The notes: generated by a model from the sequence alone, not told the origin. Shown: positions 53,691-62,066, counted from the first letter of the stretch. The stretch: 64,000 nucleotides of DNA from Acinetobacter sp. CS-2 (GCF_016599715.1 NZ_CP067019.1:1488001-1552000); one strand, 5' to 3'. A program made the numbers and translations.

Positions 53691-54614
53691 TTACTGGAAC
53701 TGCTGGCGATATTGGCTCGGAGTTAAATTAAACAGGCGTTTAAAAGTCTGGCTAAACGCCGTTTCGGAAGAATAACCAACACGATGGGCAATTTGCTGTA
53801 TCGACAATTGTCCTTCGCGTAAATGCTGTGAAGCCAAACGGAAACGGTATTGCTGTAAATAGGCCAATGGTGTTTCTCCTACAATACTGCTAAATAAGGT
53901 GGCGAACTTGGAACGCGACATACAACATTGTTCAGCCAGACTTTCTACCGTCCAGGCCTGATCAGGCTTACCGTGAATAGCGGCCAAAGCATTGGCCAGT
54001 TCGGTATGTGCCAAAGCCCTGAGCCAGTTATTGGAATCGCTTAACTGGGCAATATAATCGCGTACACATTCAATAAAAAGAATACTGACCAGATGATCGA
54101 GAATTTTGTCGCGACCCGGACGAATTTGATAGGCTTCTACGGCCAAAAAATGTAATCCGATTTGTAGCCATTCAGGGGTAGTGCTGCCGGTAATATGCTG
54201 AATATGAATATAGTCGGGCAGGGCATTCAGTAAGGGACGTGCCATAATGGTATCAATATGACAGCGGATCGCCAGAATCAGTGCTGGTTCACCGCTGGTA
54301 CTTCCAAATTCAATGGTTTCTTGCCTTTTTTCATCAAAAAGCCCGGTAATATTAAGTGCTTCAACTAAATTGCTTTTATGACTGCTATGGCAAGAGTGGT
54401 TTTGCCCTGATGGGATCAGCACCAGATCACCTGCTTCGACCTGCAGTTGGGTGTGTGGATTCAGTTGAATGGTCATATGGCCCACCAGAACCACATAGCC
54501 AATCATGGCATCTTGTTCCTGATAAGCATAAGCCCAGTGACCTTGCGGTTTTAAATAAATATATTCAGATTTATTCAGATGAATATCGTCAAAAATTTTA
54601 CTTAAGGCATCCAT
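53691..54614 (-). CDS. alkR: AraC-family regulator, AlkR-like
   Basis: A 307-residue AraC/XylS regulator. The N-terminal sensor domain is of the cupin type (GHMTIQLNPHTQLQVEAGDLVL, about 45-66) and the C-terminal DNA-binding domain has two helix-turn-helix motifs: WTVESLAEQCCMSRSKFATLF and LSIQQIAHRVGYSSETAFSQ. It is divergent from alkM with a 191-base gap, exactly the alkR-alkM arrangement known in Acinetobacter sp. ADP1, where AlkR activates alkM on alkanes. The stop lies 4 bases from that of lpxB on the other strand. Confidence 0.85.
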   Translation of the reverse strand: MDALSKIFDDIHLNKSEYIYLKPQGHWAYAYQEQDAMIGYVVLVGHMTIQLNPHTQLQVEAGDLVLIPSGQNHSCHSSHKSNLVEALNITGLFDEKRQETIEFGSTSGEPALILAIRCHIDTIMARPLLNALPDYIHIQHITGSTTPEWLQIGLHFLAVEAYQIRPGRDKILDHLVSILFIECVRDYIAQLSDSNNWLRALAHTELANALAAIHGKPDQAWTVESLAEQCCMSRSKFATLFSSIVGETPLAYLQQYRFRLASQHLREGQLSIQQIAHRVGYSSETAFSQTFKRLFNLTPSQYRQQFQ

Positions 54615-54708
54615 GTCTTATCGTTCTGTCATCATTGAATAAAAATTATAAAATTCTGGATTTATGCCAGCATGTGTTTTTAGGTCAAAAATTGGCTAGA
54701 TATGCCAA

Positions 54709-54740
54709 GGACGTTTGCATAGTTTTTTTGGACGTTTACA
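54709..54740 (+). promoter_or_regulatory. candidate AlkR operator (two direct repeats)
   Basis: GGACGTTTGCA at 54709 and GGACGTTTACA at 54730, in the same orientation and exactly 21 bases apart, two helical turns, the geometry of AraC-family tandem half-sites. They lie 66-97 bases ahead of the alkM ATG. A candidate -10 TATAAC is at 54769. No experimental support here. Confidence 0.6.
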
Positions 54741-54805
54741 ACTGTTCTTGAGGACCTATTTCTAGAAATATAACGTTAGAACAAAAAATAGGGAAGATCG
54801 CCAGC

Positions 54806-56008
54806 ATGAATGCACCAGTAAATTTAAATCAAGCCACACTTCAGACCCTGCCTAATGCTTCAGGCTTAGCCCTCGACAAAAAACGTTATTGGTGGCTGCT
54901 GAGCCCCGGTTTACCGGTGATCGGTATGGGGATTTTGGCTGGCTATCAGTTTGGTCCTAAAGCCACAAAAAAAATATTTGCCTTGGGTGGTCCTTTATTG
55001 CTGCATGTGATTATTCCAACGGTCGACGCGATTGTCGGTAATGACGGTAATAATCCTGATGATGAAGAAATTAAGTCACTTGTAGCAGACCCTTATTATG
55101 ACCGCATTGTGAAACTGTTTATTCCTTTGCAAATGGCTGCCAACCTTTTTGCCGGTTATGTGGTAAGTCGTAAAGAAACCTCTTTTCTGGATCAAATCCT
55201 TTTGGGCATTTCCATGGGAGCGATTAATGGCGTGGGAGTCAATACGGCACATGAGCTGTCGCATCGATCGCATAAAAAGGATCATTATCTTGCCCATGCC
55301 ACATTAGCACCGCTGTTTTATAATCACTTTCGGGTTGAACATCCTTATGGACATCATAAGCGTGCTGCAACGCCTGAAGATCCTGCTTCTTCGAAAATGG
55401 GTGAAACTTTCTATGAGTTTTGGCCAAGAACGGTATTTGGTGGAATTAAATCGTCCATTGAAATTGAAAAGAACCGTTTAAAACGCAAAGGTTTATCTTT
55501 CTTTAGCAAGGAAAATGAACTGTTTCAAGGCTGGGCGATGAGTGCCGGTTTTCATGCCAGTATGCTGAAGCTATTTGGTAAAGACGTGATTCCTTATTTG
55601 GCCACACAGGCATTTTATGGCATCAGTTTGTTTGAAATTATTAACTATATTGAACATTACGGTTTAATGCGCGATAAAAAGGAAGATGGAACTTATACAC
55701 GTATCATGCCTGAGCATAGCTGGAACAATAACAATATTACTACCAACCTGTTTTTGTACCAGTTGCAGCGTCATTCCGATCATCATGCCTATCCGACACG
55801 ACCATTTCAGGCCTTACGTCACTTTGATGAAGCACCTGAATTGCCAAGTGGTTATGCCACCATGTTATTACCAGCTTTAATTCCATCGCTCTGGTTTAAA
55901 ATGATGGATAAACGTGTATTTGATCATTATAAAGGTGATTTAAATAAAGCCAATATTCATCCAAAACGCCGTGCCAGCATATTCAAGAAGTTCGGTGTGT
56001 CTTTATAA
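54806..56008 (+). CDS. alkM: alkane 1-monooxygenase
   Basis: AlkM is the membrane di-iron hydroxylase that oxidises n-alkanes to 1-alkanols, the entry step of alkane use; it needs rubredoxin and its reductase. The 400-residue protein has about six membrane helices and the histidine boxes HELSHRSH, the EHPYGHHKRAATPED segment, NYIEHYGL and LQRHSDHHAYPTR. It opens MNAPVNLNQATLQ and has GGGAAGA upstream of the ATG. rubAB are not in the window. Confidence 0.95.
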   Translation: MNAPVNLNQATLQTLPNASGLALDKKRYWWLLSPGLPVIGMGILAGYQFGPKATKKIFALGGPLLLHVIIPTVDAIVGNDGNNPDDEEIKSLVADPYYDRIVKLFIPLQMAANLFAGYVVSRKETSFLDQILLGISMGAINGVGVNTAHELSHRSHKKDHYLAHATLAPLFYNHFRVEHPYGHHKRAATPEDPASSKMGETFYEFWPRTVFGGIKSSIEIEKNRLKRKGLSFFSKENELFQGWAMSAGFHASMLKLFGKDVIPYLATQAFYGISLFEIINYIEHYGLMRDKKEDGTYTRIMPEHSWNNNNITTNLFLYQLQRHSDHHAYPTRPFQALRHFDEAPELPSGYATMLLPALIPSLWFKMMDKRVFDHYKGDLNKANIHPKRRASIFKKFGVSL

Positions 56009-56530
56009 AGTATTCTGCGCTGTTCTATTTGGAAATTTTCTATCAATAAGTATATTTAAAAAGCACTTATTTTTACAGAGATAGAAAATTTCCCGTTCTT
56101 TTTTGAAGAAAATATATGAATGATATTGATAAAGCCTGGATGTAAAATTCATCATTTTTGTACGTTATGGCGCACAGGAATTTAAGGTGTTTATGGATTA
56201 GTGTAATAGATTTTTCCTGTGCCCAAATCATACAGGAACAGGAAGTTCAGCAATAAAAAAATAAATAGAAGTAAAGAAAAAATTCTTAGATCAGCAAGGT
56301 GATGTACGATAGGAGTCAGATCTAAGCATCAAATACGAAAAGGCCCGACATGATGTCGGGCTTTTATTTTATACAAATTTTGTATATTTTTTACACAATT
56401 TATGAGAGACTTAATTTTTGAATGAGCAATAAAAATAATTTAATATGTATTGCTAAAAAAAATGACTTTAAATAAAATTTGGAACATTAAAATAATTTAA
56501 ATTACAACAATAAGTTAGAGGTTTTTTGAC
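56009..56530 (+). other. alkM-marR gap with stem-loops
   Basis: No coding frame in about 520 bases. It contains a 9-bp stem with a 33-base loop (GCACAGGAA/TTCCTGTGC, 56172-56222) and the terminator below, so a short non-coding RNA between them is possible. Otherwise AT-rich. Confidence 0.5.
56343..56370 (+). terminator. strong terminator downstream of alkM
   Basis: Palindromic stem GCCCGACAT/ATGTCGGGC-type, then CTTTTATTTT. It is 335 bases after the alkM stop, further than usual, so it may end a longer alkM transcript or an independent RNA. Confidence 0.8.
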
Positions 56531-56740
56531 ATGACAAGAAAATACAGTAAATTTTTTTCTGCAGCATCTGAGTTTAATCTGGATAATTTTCCATACTACT
56601 GGATTACTCAAGTACATTCTCAATATGTTCAGAATGTGGATCATGCGTTAAAAAAATATGGTTTAGACAATTCTCGTCGGCGTATCTTGTTGGCTTTAAA
56701 GTCCAAGCCCAATGCGAGTGTATCCGAGCTATCCGAGATG
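56531..56740 (+). pseudogene. MarR-type regulator, 5' fragment cut by an IS3 element
   Basis: The first 70 residues of a MarR-like regulator (FYYWITQVHSQYVQNVDHALKKYGLDNSRRRILLALKS-type start, with the winged-helix opening KPNASVSELSE). The frame runs into the IS3-family element and stops at its terminal TGA. A 3' fragment of about 24 residues lies on the other side, but a full MarR protein needs about 140-150 residues, so the middle is missing. Ribosome site AGAGG upstream. Confidence 0.75.
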
Positions 56741-56779
56741 TGAACCGTACCGGGTTTGTCGGAGAGTTTTTTATTTAAG

Positions 56780-57682
56780 TTAGGCCACCTGACCTAACGG
56801 GTTAATCTTATCATAGTACATTGCTTCAAAATCAAAAGGTGATACATAACCCAGTGCACTATGTACACGCTCTTTATTGAACCAATCTACCCAATTTAGT
56901 GTCGCAAGTTGTACATCCGCTAAACCTTGCCAATCTGCTTTTAGATATTCAATCACCTCTGTTTTGTATAAGCCATTCACCGTTTCAGCCAAAGCATTAT
57001 CGTATGAATCACCAGTCGTACCGACTGATGCTCGTAAATTTGCTGCTTCTAAACGATTGGTATAGCGAATGGAAAGATATTGCACACCTCTGTCGGAATG
57101 ATGAATCACATTCTTTGGCATGCCTCGATCATGCAATGCTTGCTCCAATGCATCGAGCACCATATCTGTATTCATCCGTGTAGATACTTTCCAGCCAACA
57201 ATTGCTCGTGAGAACACATCAATAATAAAGGCGGTATAGACCCAGCCTGAATTTGTTTGAATATACGTAAAGTCACTGACCCACAGTTGGTCAGGATGAT
57301 CAGCAGTAAAATTACGTTTCACTAAATCATCTGCTCGTTTTTGGTCATCTCGGCTACGGGTGGTTTGTTTGTTCTTACCTCGCCAAACACCTTGTATACC
57401 TAGCTTTTTCATTAATCGAGCAACAGTACAGCGTGCAATAATATAGCCTTCACGTTTCAGTTTTTGCCAGACTTTACGTACACCATACCGACCTGAACTT
57501 TCCTTCCAAATTCGTTTAATCTCCTCAGCATGATGCAAGTCATGTAAATCTCGCTTTGCTCGATGTTCTGGATTTTCACAGAGATCTAGAGTCCGGTAAT
57601 AGGTTGAAGGTGCGATCGGTAAAATTCTACAAATCGCCTCGACTCCGTACAGCTCTTTATTATTATGGATAAAATCCACCAT
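56780..57682 (-). CDS. IS3-family transposase OrfB
   Basis: The 300-residue catalytic half of the transposase. The HTH_21 region (HAEEIKRIWKESSGRYGVRKVW) is followed by the integrase core with WVSDFTYI, HHSDRGVQY and DNALAETVNGLYKTE, the DDE residues. It is probably made as a fusion to OrfA by -1 frameshifting at the T6 tract near 57716-57721: the orfB frame is open upstream of its ATG, reading RPGGARPPTQ. It ends 39 bases from the left end of the element. Confidence 0.95.
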   Translation of the reverse strand: MVDFIHNNKELYGVEAICRILPIAPSTYYRTLDLCENPEHRAKRDLHDLHHAEEIKRIWKESSGRYGVRKVWQKLKREGYIIARCTVARLMKKLGIQGVWRGKNKQTTRSRDDQKRADDLVKRNFTADHPDQLWVSDFTYIQTNSGWVYTAFIIDVFSRAIVGWKVSTRMNTDMVLDALEQALHDRGMPKNVIHHSDRGVQYLSIRYTNRLEAANLRASVGTTGDSYDNALAETVNGLYKTEVIEYLKADWQGLADVQLATLNWVDWFNKERVHSALGYVSPFDFEAMYYDKINPLGQVA

Positions 57683-57999
57683 TATTTGTGTGGGCGGTCG
57701 AGCTCCGCCTGGGCGAAAAAAGCGGCTGCTTTACGTAAAATTTCATTGGCACGCTTTAATTCTTTGATTTCACGTTCCATTTGCTTCATTTTTTCTTGAT
57801 CAGATATCTGTTGTACTTTGACAGGATTTTGTTGATCTGAATATTTCTGATACCAAATACGAAGTGTTTCAGGCGTACAACCAATCTTAGATGCAATAGC
57901 TGTGATTGCGGCCCAATTCGATGGATAATCTTTTTCGGATTCAATCAATAATTGAACCGCTCTTTCTCTGATTTCAGGGGTATATTTTACTTTTTTCAT
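57682..57999 (-). CDS. IS3-family transposase OrfA
   Basis: A 105-residue DNA-binding protein with a helix-turn-helix (WAAITAIASKIGCTPETLRIWYQ) and a leucine-zipper-like C-terminal helix (KMKQMEREIKELKRANEILRK). It supplies the N-terminus of the fused transposase. orfB starts at its last base (TAATG). Confidence 0.93.
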   Translation of the reverse strand: MKKVKYTPEIRERAVQLLIESEKDYPSNWAAITAIASKIGCTPETLRIWYQKYSDQQNPVKVQQISDQEKMKQMEREIKELKRANEILRKAAAFFAQAELDRPHK

Positions 58000-58049
58000 C
58001 GGGACATTCTCTCAGAAAGCTTGGTCTCCGACAAACCCGGTACGGTTCA

Positions 58050-58125
58050 GGTATTTGATGTACCTGAAATAGAGGATAAAAAGCAGTTCATTGAGTATCT
58101 GTCTTCTGAATTAAATAAATTGTGA
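58050..58125 (+). pseudogene. MarR-type regulator, 3' fragment
   Basis: Reads VFDVPEIEDKKQFIEYLSS and ends SELNKL before a TGA. This looks like the C-terminal tail of the regulator whose start lies on the other side of the IS3 element. It begins immediately after the IS end. Confidence 0.6.
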
Positions 58126-58214
58126 TGACAGTTCAAAACTCAGTAAAACTTAAAGAATATGCGTCCCTTTATCTTAGGGTTCTAGTATCTTTCCCATGTA
58201 AACGAGTATGAGTC

Positions 58215-58679
58215 ATGGGTCTAATTCTTCTCCTTATTGTTATCTTAATAACAGCTTTTGTAATGGTAAACCCTTTCCAACAAAAGTCTGGTGGAAAGTT
58301 TAAAGAAATGACTAAAAATAAGTTTGGTCATAAAGTTTCCAGTGCAATAGACTTTCAGCACCCCATAATTGAGATAGTTGGCCCTCAGCTTGATCATTCT
58401 GTCAGTAAAGTTGTCAATGCTCTTTTGATCATGGATACCACAAACACAGAATATACCTATGCAATTATGGTGATTGTTGGTGGTATTCAAGTAGGTTATC
58501 TAAGTGACGAAGATGCTGAAAAATTTCTCAAAATTTTAAACGATAAGCATCTATATGAAGATACTGGAATTGAAGTAAAAGCGCTTATTTATGGGGATTG
58601 GGGCAATGCTGATCAAATTGCAAATTTTAAAATAAATTTAAATCTCCCTAAAAATTTTGAAGATTCAGAAATCACATAA
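58215..58679 (+). CDS. membrane-anchored HIRAN-like protein
   Basis: A 154-residue protein with an N-terminal membrane segment (about 2-18) and a small domain with IIEIVGPQLDHSVSKV, then IVGGIQVGYLSDEDAEKFLKIL. The GYLSxEDA motif and the beta-rich pattern resemble HIRAN-type and phage-related domains that bind DNA ends or nucleotides. This is a pattern-based assignment. Terminator follows. It sits at the start of the phage-like region. Confidence 0.55.
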   Translation: MGLILLLIVILITAFVMVNPFQQKSGGKFKEMTKNKFGHKVSSAIDFQHPIIEIVGPQLDHSVSKVVNALLIMDTTNTEYTYAIMVIVGGIQVGYLSDEDAEKFLKILNDKHLYEDTGIEVKALIYGDWGNADQIANFKINLNLPKNFEDSEIT

Positions 58680-58689
58680 TTAGATTGCT

Positions 58690-58717
58690 AAAGAGGCCTC
58701 CATTGGGAGGTTTTTTT
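58690..58717 (+). terminator. terminator after the HIRAN-like gene
   Basis: Stem GCCTCC/GGGAGGT with short loop and a run of seven T. Its GGGAGG arm may also act as ribosome site for the next tiny gene. Confidence 0.75.
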
Positions 58718-58718
58718 A

Positions 58719-58847
58719 ATGCCAGGAGAAAAGTATTTAACTTATACTTCAAATGCATTTATTTACATTCTGTACAAAAAACAATCTAAATGGGGTTGGA
58801 AGGCTACAAATCCAAATGATAGTTTTGATGTATACCAAAATCATTAA
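58719..58847 (+). CDS. tiny phage-like protein, 42 residues
   Basis: Reads MPGEKYLTYTSNAFIYILYK and ends SFDVYQNH. GGAGG is 8 bases upstream of the ATG. It has a mixed polar/aromatic sequence and no recognised domain. Small size and the neighbouring frameshifted gene suggest phage origin. Confidence 0.5.
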   Translation: MPGEKYLTYTSNAFIYILYKKQSKWGWKATNPNDSFDVYQNH

Positions 58848-58856
58848 GCATTTGAG

Positions 58857-59011
58857 GTGAGTAATGAAATTATGGAATCTGCTTGGTCTAAGCGTAGCAA
58901 AAAGCTATTGTCAAAAAGTTATAAAAAAAAACTCGGTATTCGAAAGCTGACTTTGATGAAATTGTCAGAAAAGCATTATTAAAAGATTTTGCCAACTATA
59001 AAATTGATTAA
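58857..59011 (+). pseudogene. tiny phage-like gene frameshifted in a poly-A tract
   Basis: GTG start, frame SNEIMESAWSKRSKKLLSKS up to YKKK, then nine A (58923-58931). Changing the number of A by one makes it continue as TRYSKADFDEIVRKALLKD and FANYKID, ending at 59011, about 51 residues in total. As it stands, the frame diverges and stops early. The pair of frames is coherent on both sides of the tract, so a one-base change is likely. Confidence 0.55.
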
Positions 59012-59044
59012 CATTTACCAAATGAATAAGCTCATCGAAAGGTG

Positions 59045-60467
59045 CAATGCTGTTCACTTAAGAGGAGCAGCATTGTGATCTACCGGATAACGGGTTTTTG
59101 ACATCTTAACCGTTCGGGGTGTTGTTGGCCTCGAACGCCTTTCCAGAAACAGGCTACCCATCCCTGATCTCAGCTCCGATAGCCGCCTGCCAGTCCCTGA
59201 CAAAGGGTTGGCATTCGCCATCACAATCAGCTGAACGGCTATGTACTGGCATGCAGGCTTAAAACGGATATCCGAAGGTGAACGCCCAAAGGCTACCGCT
59301 GCAAATGCCGCTTCTCGCCGAATAATATTGTAGCTCAGCAACAGACCCCACAACTCCTGATAAACCAGCTCTACCGTCTTGCTGCGAAGCGTGATGGCAT
59401 TATGCTGCATCGAGCTTTTGATATCCCGAAAACCCAATTCGATTTCCCAACGCTCTTGATAGAGCCTGGCGATATCCTTTGCAGGATATTGATCGGCCGG
59501 CAGCGAGGTCAGAACTGTCTTTATTCGTCCGCCCCGCACAGCATAACTCACTTGCCTGACTTCCCAGTATTCGGGGAGCATCGGGTTTTTCTTTCTTGCC
59601 TGGGGTGACACTTTCATCCGTACCCGCACGTCACCTTCTGCATACGTCTCGATCACATCACTTTTCAGATTTTTGCGCTCCGGAATCAGCCAGTGACGAC
59701 CTTGACCTTGCATCGAGAGTGAAAGCAATAAATCCGCACTCCAAAAACCCTTGTCAAACAAGGTGATCGAGTTATTCGGAATCTGGGAGATAAACTTTGC
59801 AGCCAAAGGAATCTCGCCCCGGCGATAGGGACTGATCTGTGCATCGACCAGTGTATGTGAGCGCACATTCATCAGCGCGACGAGCCGTAGCATCGGAAAT
59901 GGCGTCTGGCGCTGTGTAGAAGTATTGCCTGAGCCAAAGTGCTCACGAAGATCAGTCGTATCCTGGGTTCGGAAGAGTGCACCATCGACAGCAAAGACCT
60001 GAAGCCCCTGCCATTGATCATCTGGATATCGCTCATGTCCCCAGTATTGACCCGTCTGGCGAAATAGCCACTCTACAGGATCTGCACCCAAACGCTTACG
60101 GGCTTCAGTTACCCCACTACGTGCCAGCAGGTCAAGAGAGGCTAACCCCTGAGCGCAAATATTCAGTCTTCTTGCCACTTCATGGATGGGCTCATCCCGA
60201 AAAATTGCCATCCCAAGAACCAGCCAGAGGACTTGATCTGCAGGCAAGCGTCGCCTGCGGATAGTAGCTGAACTGCTCAACTTGAGTGCGGATTCGACCC
60301 ACTCAATGGGGATATTGTGAGTAAAGGTACTCAGATCCGAGAAGTTAAATAGACCGTTGAGGTCGAGAAGATCCTGCTGAAACACCATAAAAAATCCGAT
60401 GCCAAACCTGACATCGGATTCTCTAATAAATTTCGCGAGGCTTCAAATGCTTAAGTGAACAGCATTG
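59045..60467 (-). mobile_element. IS4-family insertion sequence
   Basis: 1.42 kb with perfect 18-bp ends CAATGCTGTTCACTTAAG and a 12-base target duplication CATCGAAAGGTG (59033-59044 and 60468-60479). Removing it and one duplicate restores a normal terminator AAGCTCA-tcgaaagg-TGGGCTTTTTT. The element is therefore a recent insertion in the phage-like region. Confidence 0.95.
59054..60388 (-). CDS. IS4-family transposase
   Basis: A 444-residue DDE transposase. The first aspartate is in FAVDGALFRTQD (about 130), the second in TLFDKGFWS (about 215), and the glutamate lies in the YREK-like motif YQERWEIELGFRDIK (about 315-329). Length and motifs fit the IS4 family. It spans nearly the whole element. 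Confidence 0.97.
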   Translation of the reverse strand: MVFQQDLLDLNGLFNFSDLSTFTHNIPIEWVESALKLSSSATIRRRRLPADQVLWLVLGMAIFRDEPIHEVARRLNICAQGLASLDLLARSGVTEARKRLGADPVEWLFRQTGQYWGHERYPDDQWQGLQVFAVDGALFRTQDTTDLREHFGSGNTSTQRQTPFPMLRLVALMNVRSHTLVDAQISPYRRGEIPLAAKFISQIPNNSITLFDKGFWSADLLLSLSMQGQGRHWLIPERKNLKSDVIETYAEGDVRVRMKVSPQARKKNPMLPEYWEVRQVSYAVRGGRIKTVLTSLPADQYPAKDIARLYQERWEIELGFRDIKSSMQHNAITLRSKTVELVYQELWGLLLSYNIIRREAAFAAVAFGRSPSDIRFKPACQYIAVQLIVMANANPLSGTGRRLSELRSGMGSLFLERRSRPTTPRTVKMSKTRYPVDHNAAPLK

Positions 60468-60535
60468 CATCGAAAGGTGGGCTTTTTTATTGTTTAAAAT
60501 GGTATAGTGGAAATATCATTTAAGTACTTGGCTCC

Positions 60536-60823
60536 ATGTCTGAATCCTACAAATACATTTATACTCAAATTAGTATATTTGGTTCATTACCTACATATAA
60601 GGTTTTTTTAGATAGTGTTGAGAGAAAAGTAAAATATATTTTTGCCGATAATACATTTATTTATGGAACTATTTCTGATTGGGCTCTTAGTCATTCAGGT
60701 CTTGATTCAAGAAAATCATCCTGGTCGGATGAACCTAAATCATTTTTAGAGAGTGAAAAAAATAGATTGCGTAAGTATAGAGACTTACATCCAGCTTTTA
60801 TTACTAAAACGAATAATGGTTAG
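60536..60823 (+). CDS. hypothetical phage-like protein, 95 residues
   Basis: A soluble 95-residue protein, with aromatic-rich N-terminus (SESYKYIYTQISIFGSLPTY) and a basic C-terminus (SEKNRLRKYRDLHPA). No domain recognised. It lies between the IS4 element and the tRNA. Confidence 0.5.
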   Translation: MSESYKYIYTQISIFGSLPTYKVFLDSVERKVKYIFADNTFIYGTISDWALSHSGLDSRKSSWSDEPKSFLESEKNRLRKYRDLHPAFITKTNNG

Positions 60824-60921
60824 ATTTAGATACTTATTGATGCAGGATATGCTGTAAGTATTTATTTTTAAAATAAAGTTTGCTTTGATGCTGCTTATGA
60901 CGTATAAAGCTAACTCGTTGA

Positions 60922-60998
<77 letters not shown>

Positions 60999-61020
60999 AC
61001 GAAAAAGATTCAAAGTTTAT

Positions 61021-61054
61021 ATACCCACTTATCTCAATTTGTGGGTATTTTTTT
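61021..61054 (+). terminator. terminator after tRNA-Met
   Basis: Stem ATACCCAC/GTGGGTAT with 12-base loop and a run of eight T. Confidence 0.85.
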
Positions 61055-61078
61055 GCTCATCGAAAGGTGGCTTATTTT
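61055..61078 (+). terminator. short GAAA-loop hairpin
   Basis: GCTCATCGAAAGGTGGCTTA, a copy of the hairpin family also seen at 59033/60470 (split by the IS4 element) and 62044. Weak terminator. Confidence 0.5.
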
Positions 61079-61192
61079 GTTCAAAATTCAGTATTGACAC
61101 CAATTAAATTTTGAAGAAAATAAGCACCACCAGCGCATGGATGCTTTGGGTAATTTCGATTGACAGCTCGGAAAAGACGGCAAAACCTCAGA

Positions 61193-61217
61193 AAGCTCAC
61201 ATAGTGGGCTTTCTTAT
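61193..61217 (+). terminator. hairpin upstream of coiled-coil gene
   Basis: Stem GAAAGCTCAC/GTGGGCTTTC with ATA loop region, followed by TTATTTGTC; possible terminator of a lost gene. Confidence 0.5.
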
Positions 61218-61265
61218 TTGTCATAATCCTTTGCTATTCTTTAGAAAAAATACTGAGCCGTTGTT

Positions 61266-61511
61266 ATGAGTGCATTAACTAAAGATGAATTACAGTCGTT
61301 ATTGGCAATGGTGATGCACGAAAATGAAGAATTAAAGGAAGAAAACCGAAAGTTATTGTTAATGGTTGCTGATTCTGCTGAGCAAATAAAGAAGGCTACT
61401 TATATTACTGAAGAGTATCAGCGAATGTTTAATGAGATTACTGAAGCGCTTCGGACTCGTTATCCTGCAGAGTTTAAATTTGTTGAAGATATTCCAAAAC
61501 ACCTAAGTTAA
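61266..61511 (+). CDS. coiled-coil hypothetical protein, 81 residues
   Basis: A small protein dominated by a charged helix (HENEELKEENRKLLLMVADS) that should form a coiled coil. It has no recognised domain, and a separate transcription unit is likely, since hairpins lie on both sides. Function unknown. Confidence 0.6.
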   Translation: MSALTKDELQSLLAMVMHENEELKEENRKLLLMVADSAEQIKKATYITEEYQRMFNEITEALRTRYPAEFKFVEDIPKHLS

Positions 61512-61527
61512 TTCATATAAAAAATCT

Positions 61528-61555
61528 AAGCTCGGTCATTGATCGGGCTTTTTTG
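61528..61555 (+). terminator. terminator after coiled-coil gene
   Basis: Stem AAGCTCG/CGGGCTT with wobble pairs and a T-run. Confidence 0.7.
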
Positions 61556-61620
61556 TTGTCTAGTGTTTTTGATACACAAATGAATTTGTCTCTCAAAATA
61601 ACCCAAAAAGGAGAATCAAA

Positions 61621-61778
61621 ATGCCAGTATTTGCTTAAGCAGCTTTTGAGCTAGTTAGATCGCACGAAAGACGATACAACCCATGCAGTTCATCGAGCAT
61701 GAATAGGATATGCAGGAAAGTGAAATCAGAGTTGGGAGTGATGCCCCGCCATACATTGATAATGAAACCGAAAATTGA
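61621..61778 (+). pseudogene. degraded small phage-like gene
   Basis: An AAAAGGAG ribosome site precedes ATG CCA GTA TTT GCT TAA. Past the stop the same frame continues AAFELVRSHERRYNP, then a shift leads into MQFIEHE-stop-DMQESEIRVGSDAPPYIDNE and a final stop at 61778. With two stops and one frameshift repaired this would be a protein of about 50 residues. The reading is a reconstruction, not an intact gene. Confidence 0.35.
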
Positions 61779-61863
61779 TTAGTACTGTGCCTATTCAGTG
61801 GCAATCACAGTAGGGAGTAGCGGTAGATCAGTTGCCGAGCTGGTTAATATCGTAATCTGAGGC

Positions 61864-61897
61864 AATGGGTACACATGATGATATGTGTATCCATTTT
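61864..61897 (+). terminator. long stem terminator
   Basis: Arms AATGGGTACACAT/ATGTGTATCCATT (one wobble) with a 6-base loop and T-run; likely ends the degraded gene's transcript. Confidence 0.75.
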
Positions 61898-62043
61898 TTA
61901 TGAGCTTATAAGTTACTGAAATGGCAAACCAAAGTACATCATGCTTATAAATTTGCTAATAGAATGGGTTTTAACTAAATTACGCCCACTGTTATGAGGC
62001 AGTACTTATACATCTTGAATCAGCGCAAAATGATACAGATGGG

Positions 62044-62066
62044 GCTCACCGAAAGGTGGGCTTTTT
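62044..62066 (+). terminator. GAAA-loop terminator
   Basis: Stem GCTCACC/GGTGGGC with GAAA tetraloop and TTTTTATTT tail. Confidence 0.8.

Larger units (their letters stand above)
56741..58049 (-). mobile_element. IS3-family insertion sequence, IS51-like
   Basis: About 1.31 kb with perfect 25-bp terminal inverted repeats starting TGAACCGTACCGGGTTTGTC. It carries orfA and orfB, the latter with the DDE integrase domain. No 3-4 base target duplication is visible (left flank ends ATG, right flank begins GGT), which agrees with an adjacent deletion that removed the middle of the marR gene. The group name is a judgement from the ends and orfs. Confidence 0.93.

Noticed and set aside
61180..61265. 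A small frame ahead of the coiled-coil gene
   Set aside because: It crosses a hairpin and has no ribosome site; probably not coding.
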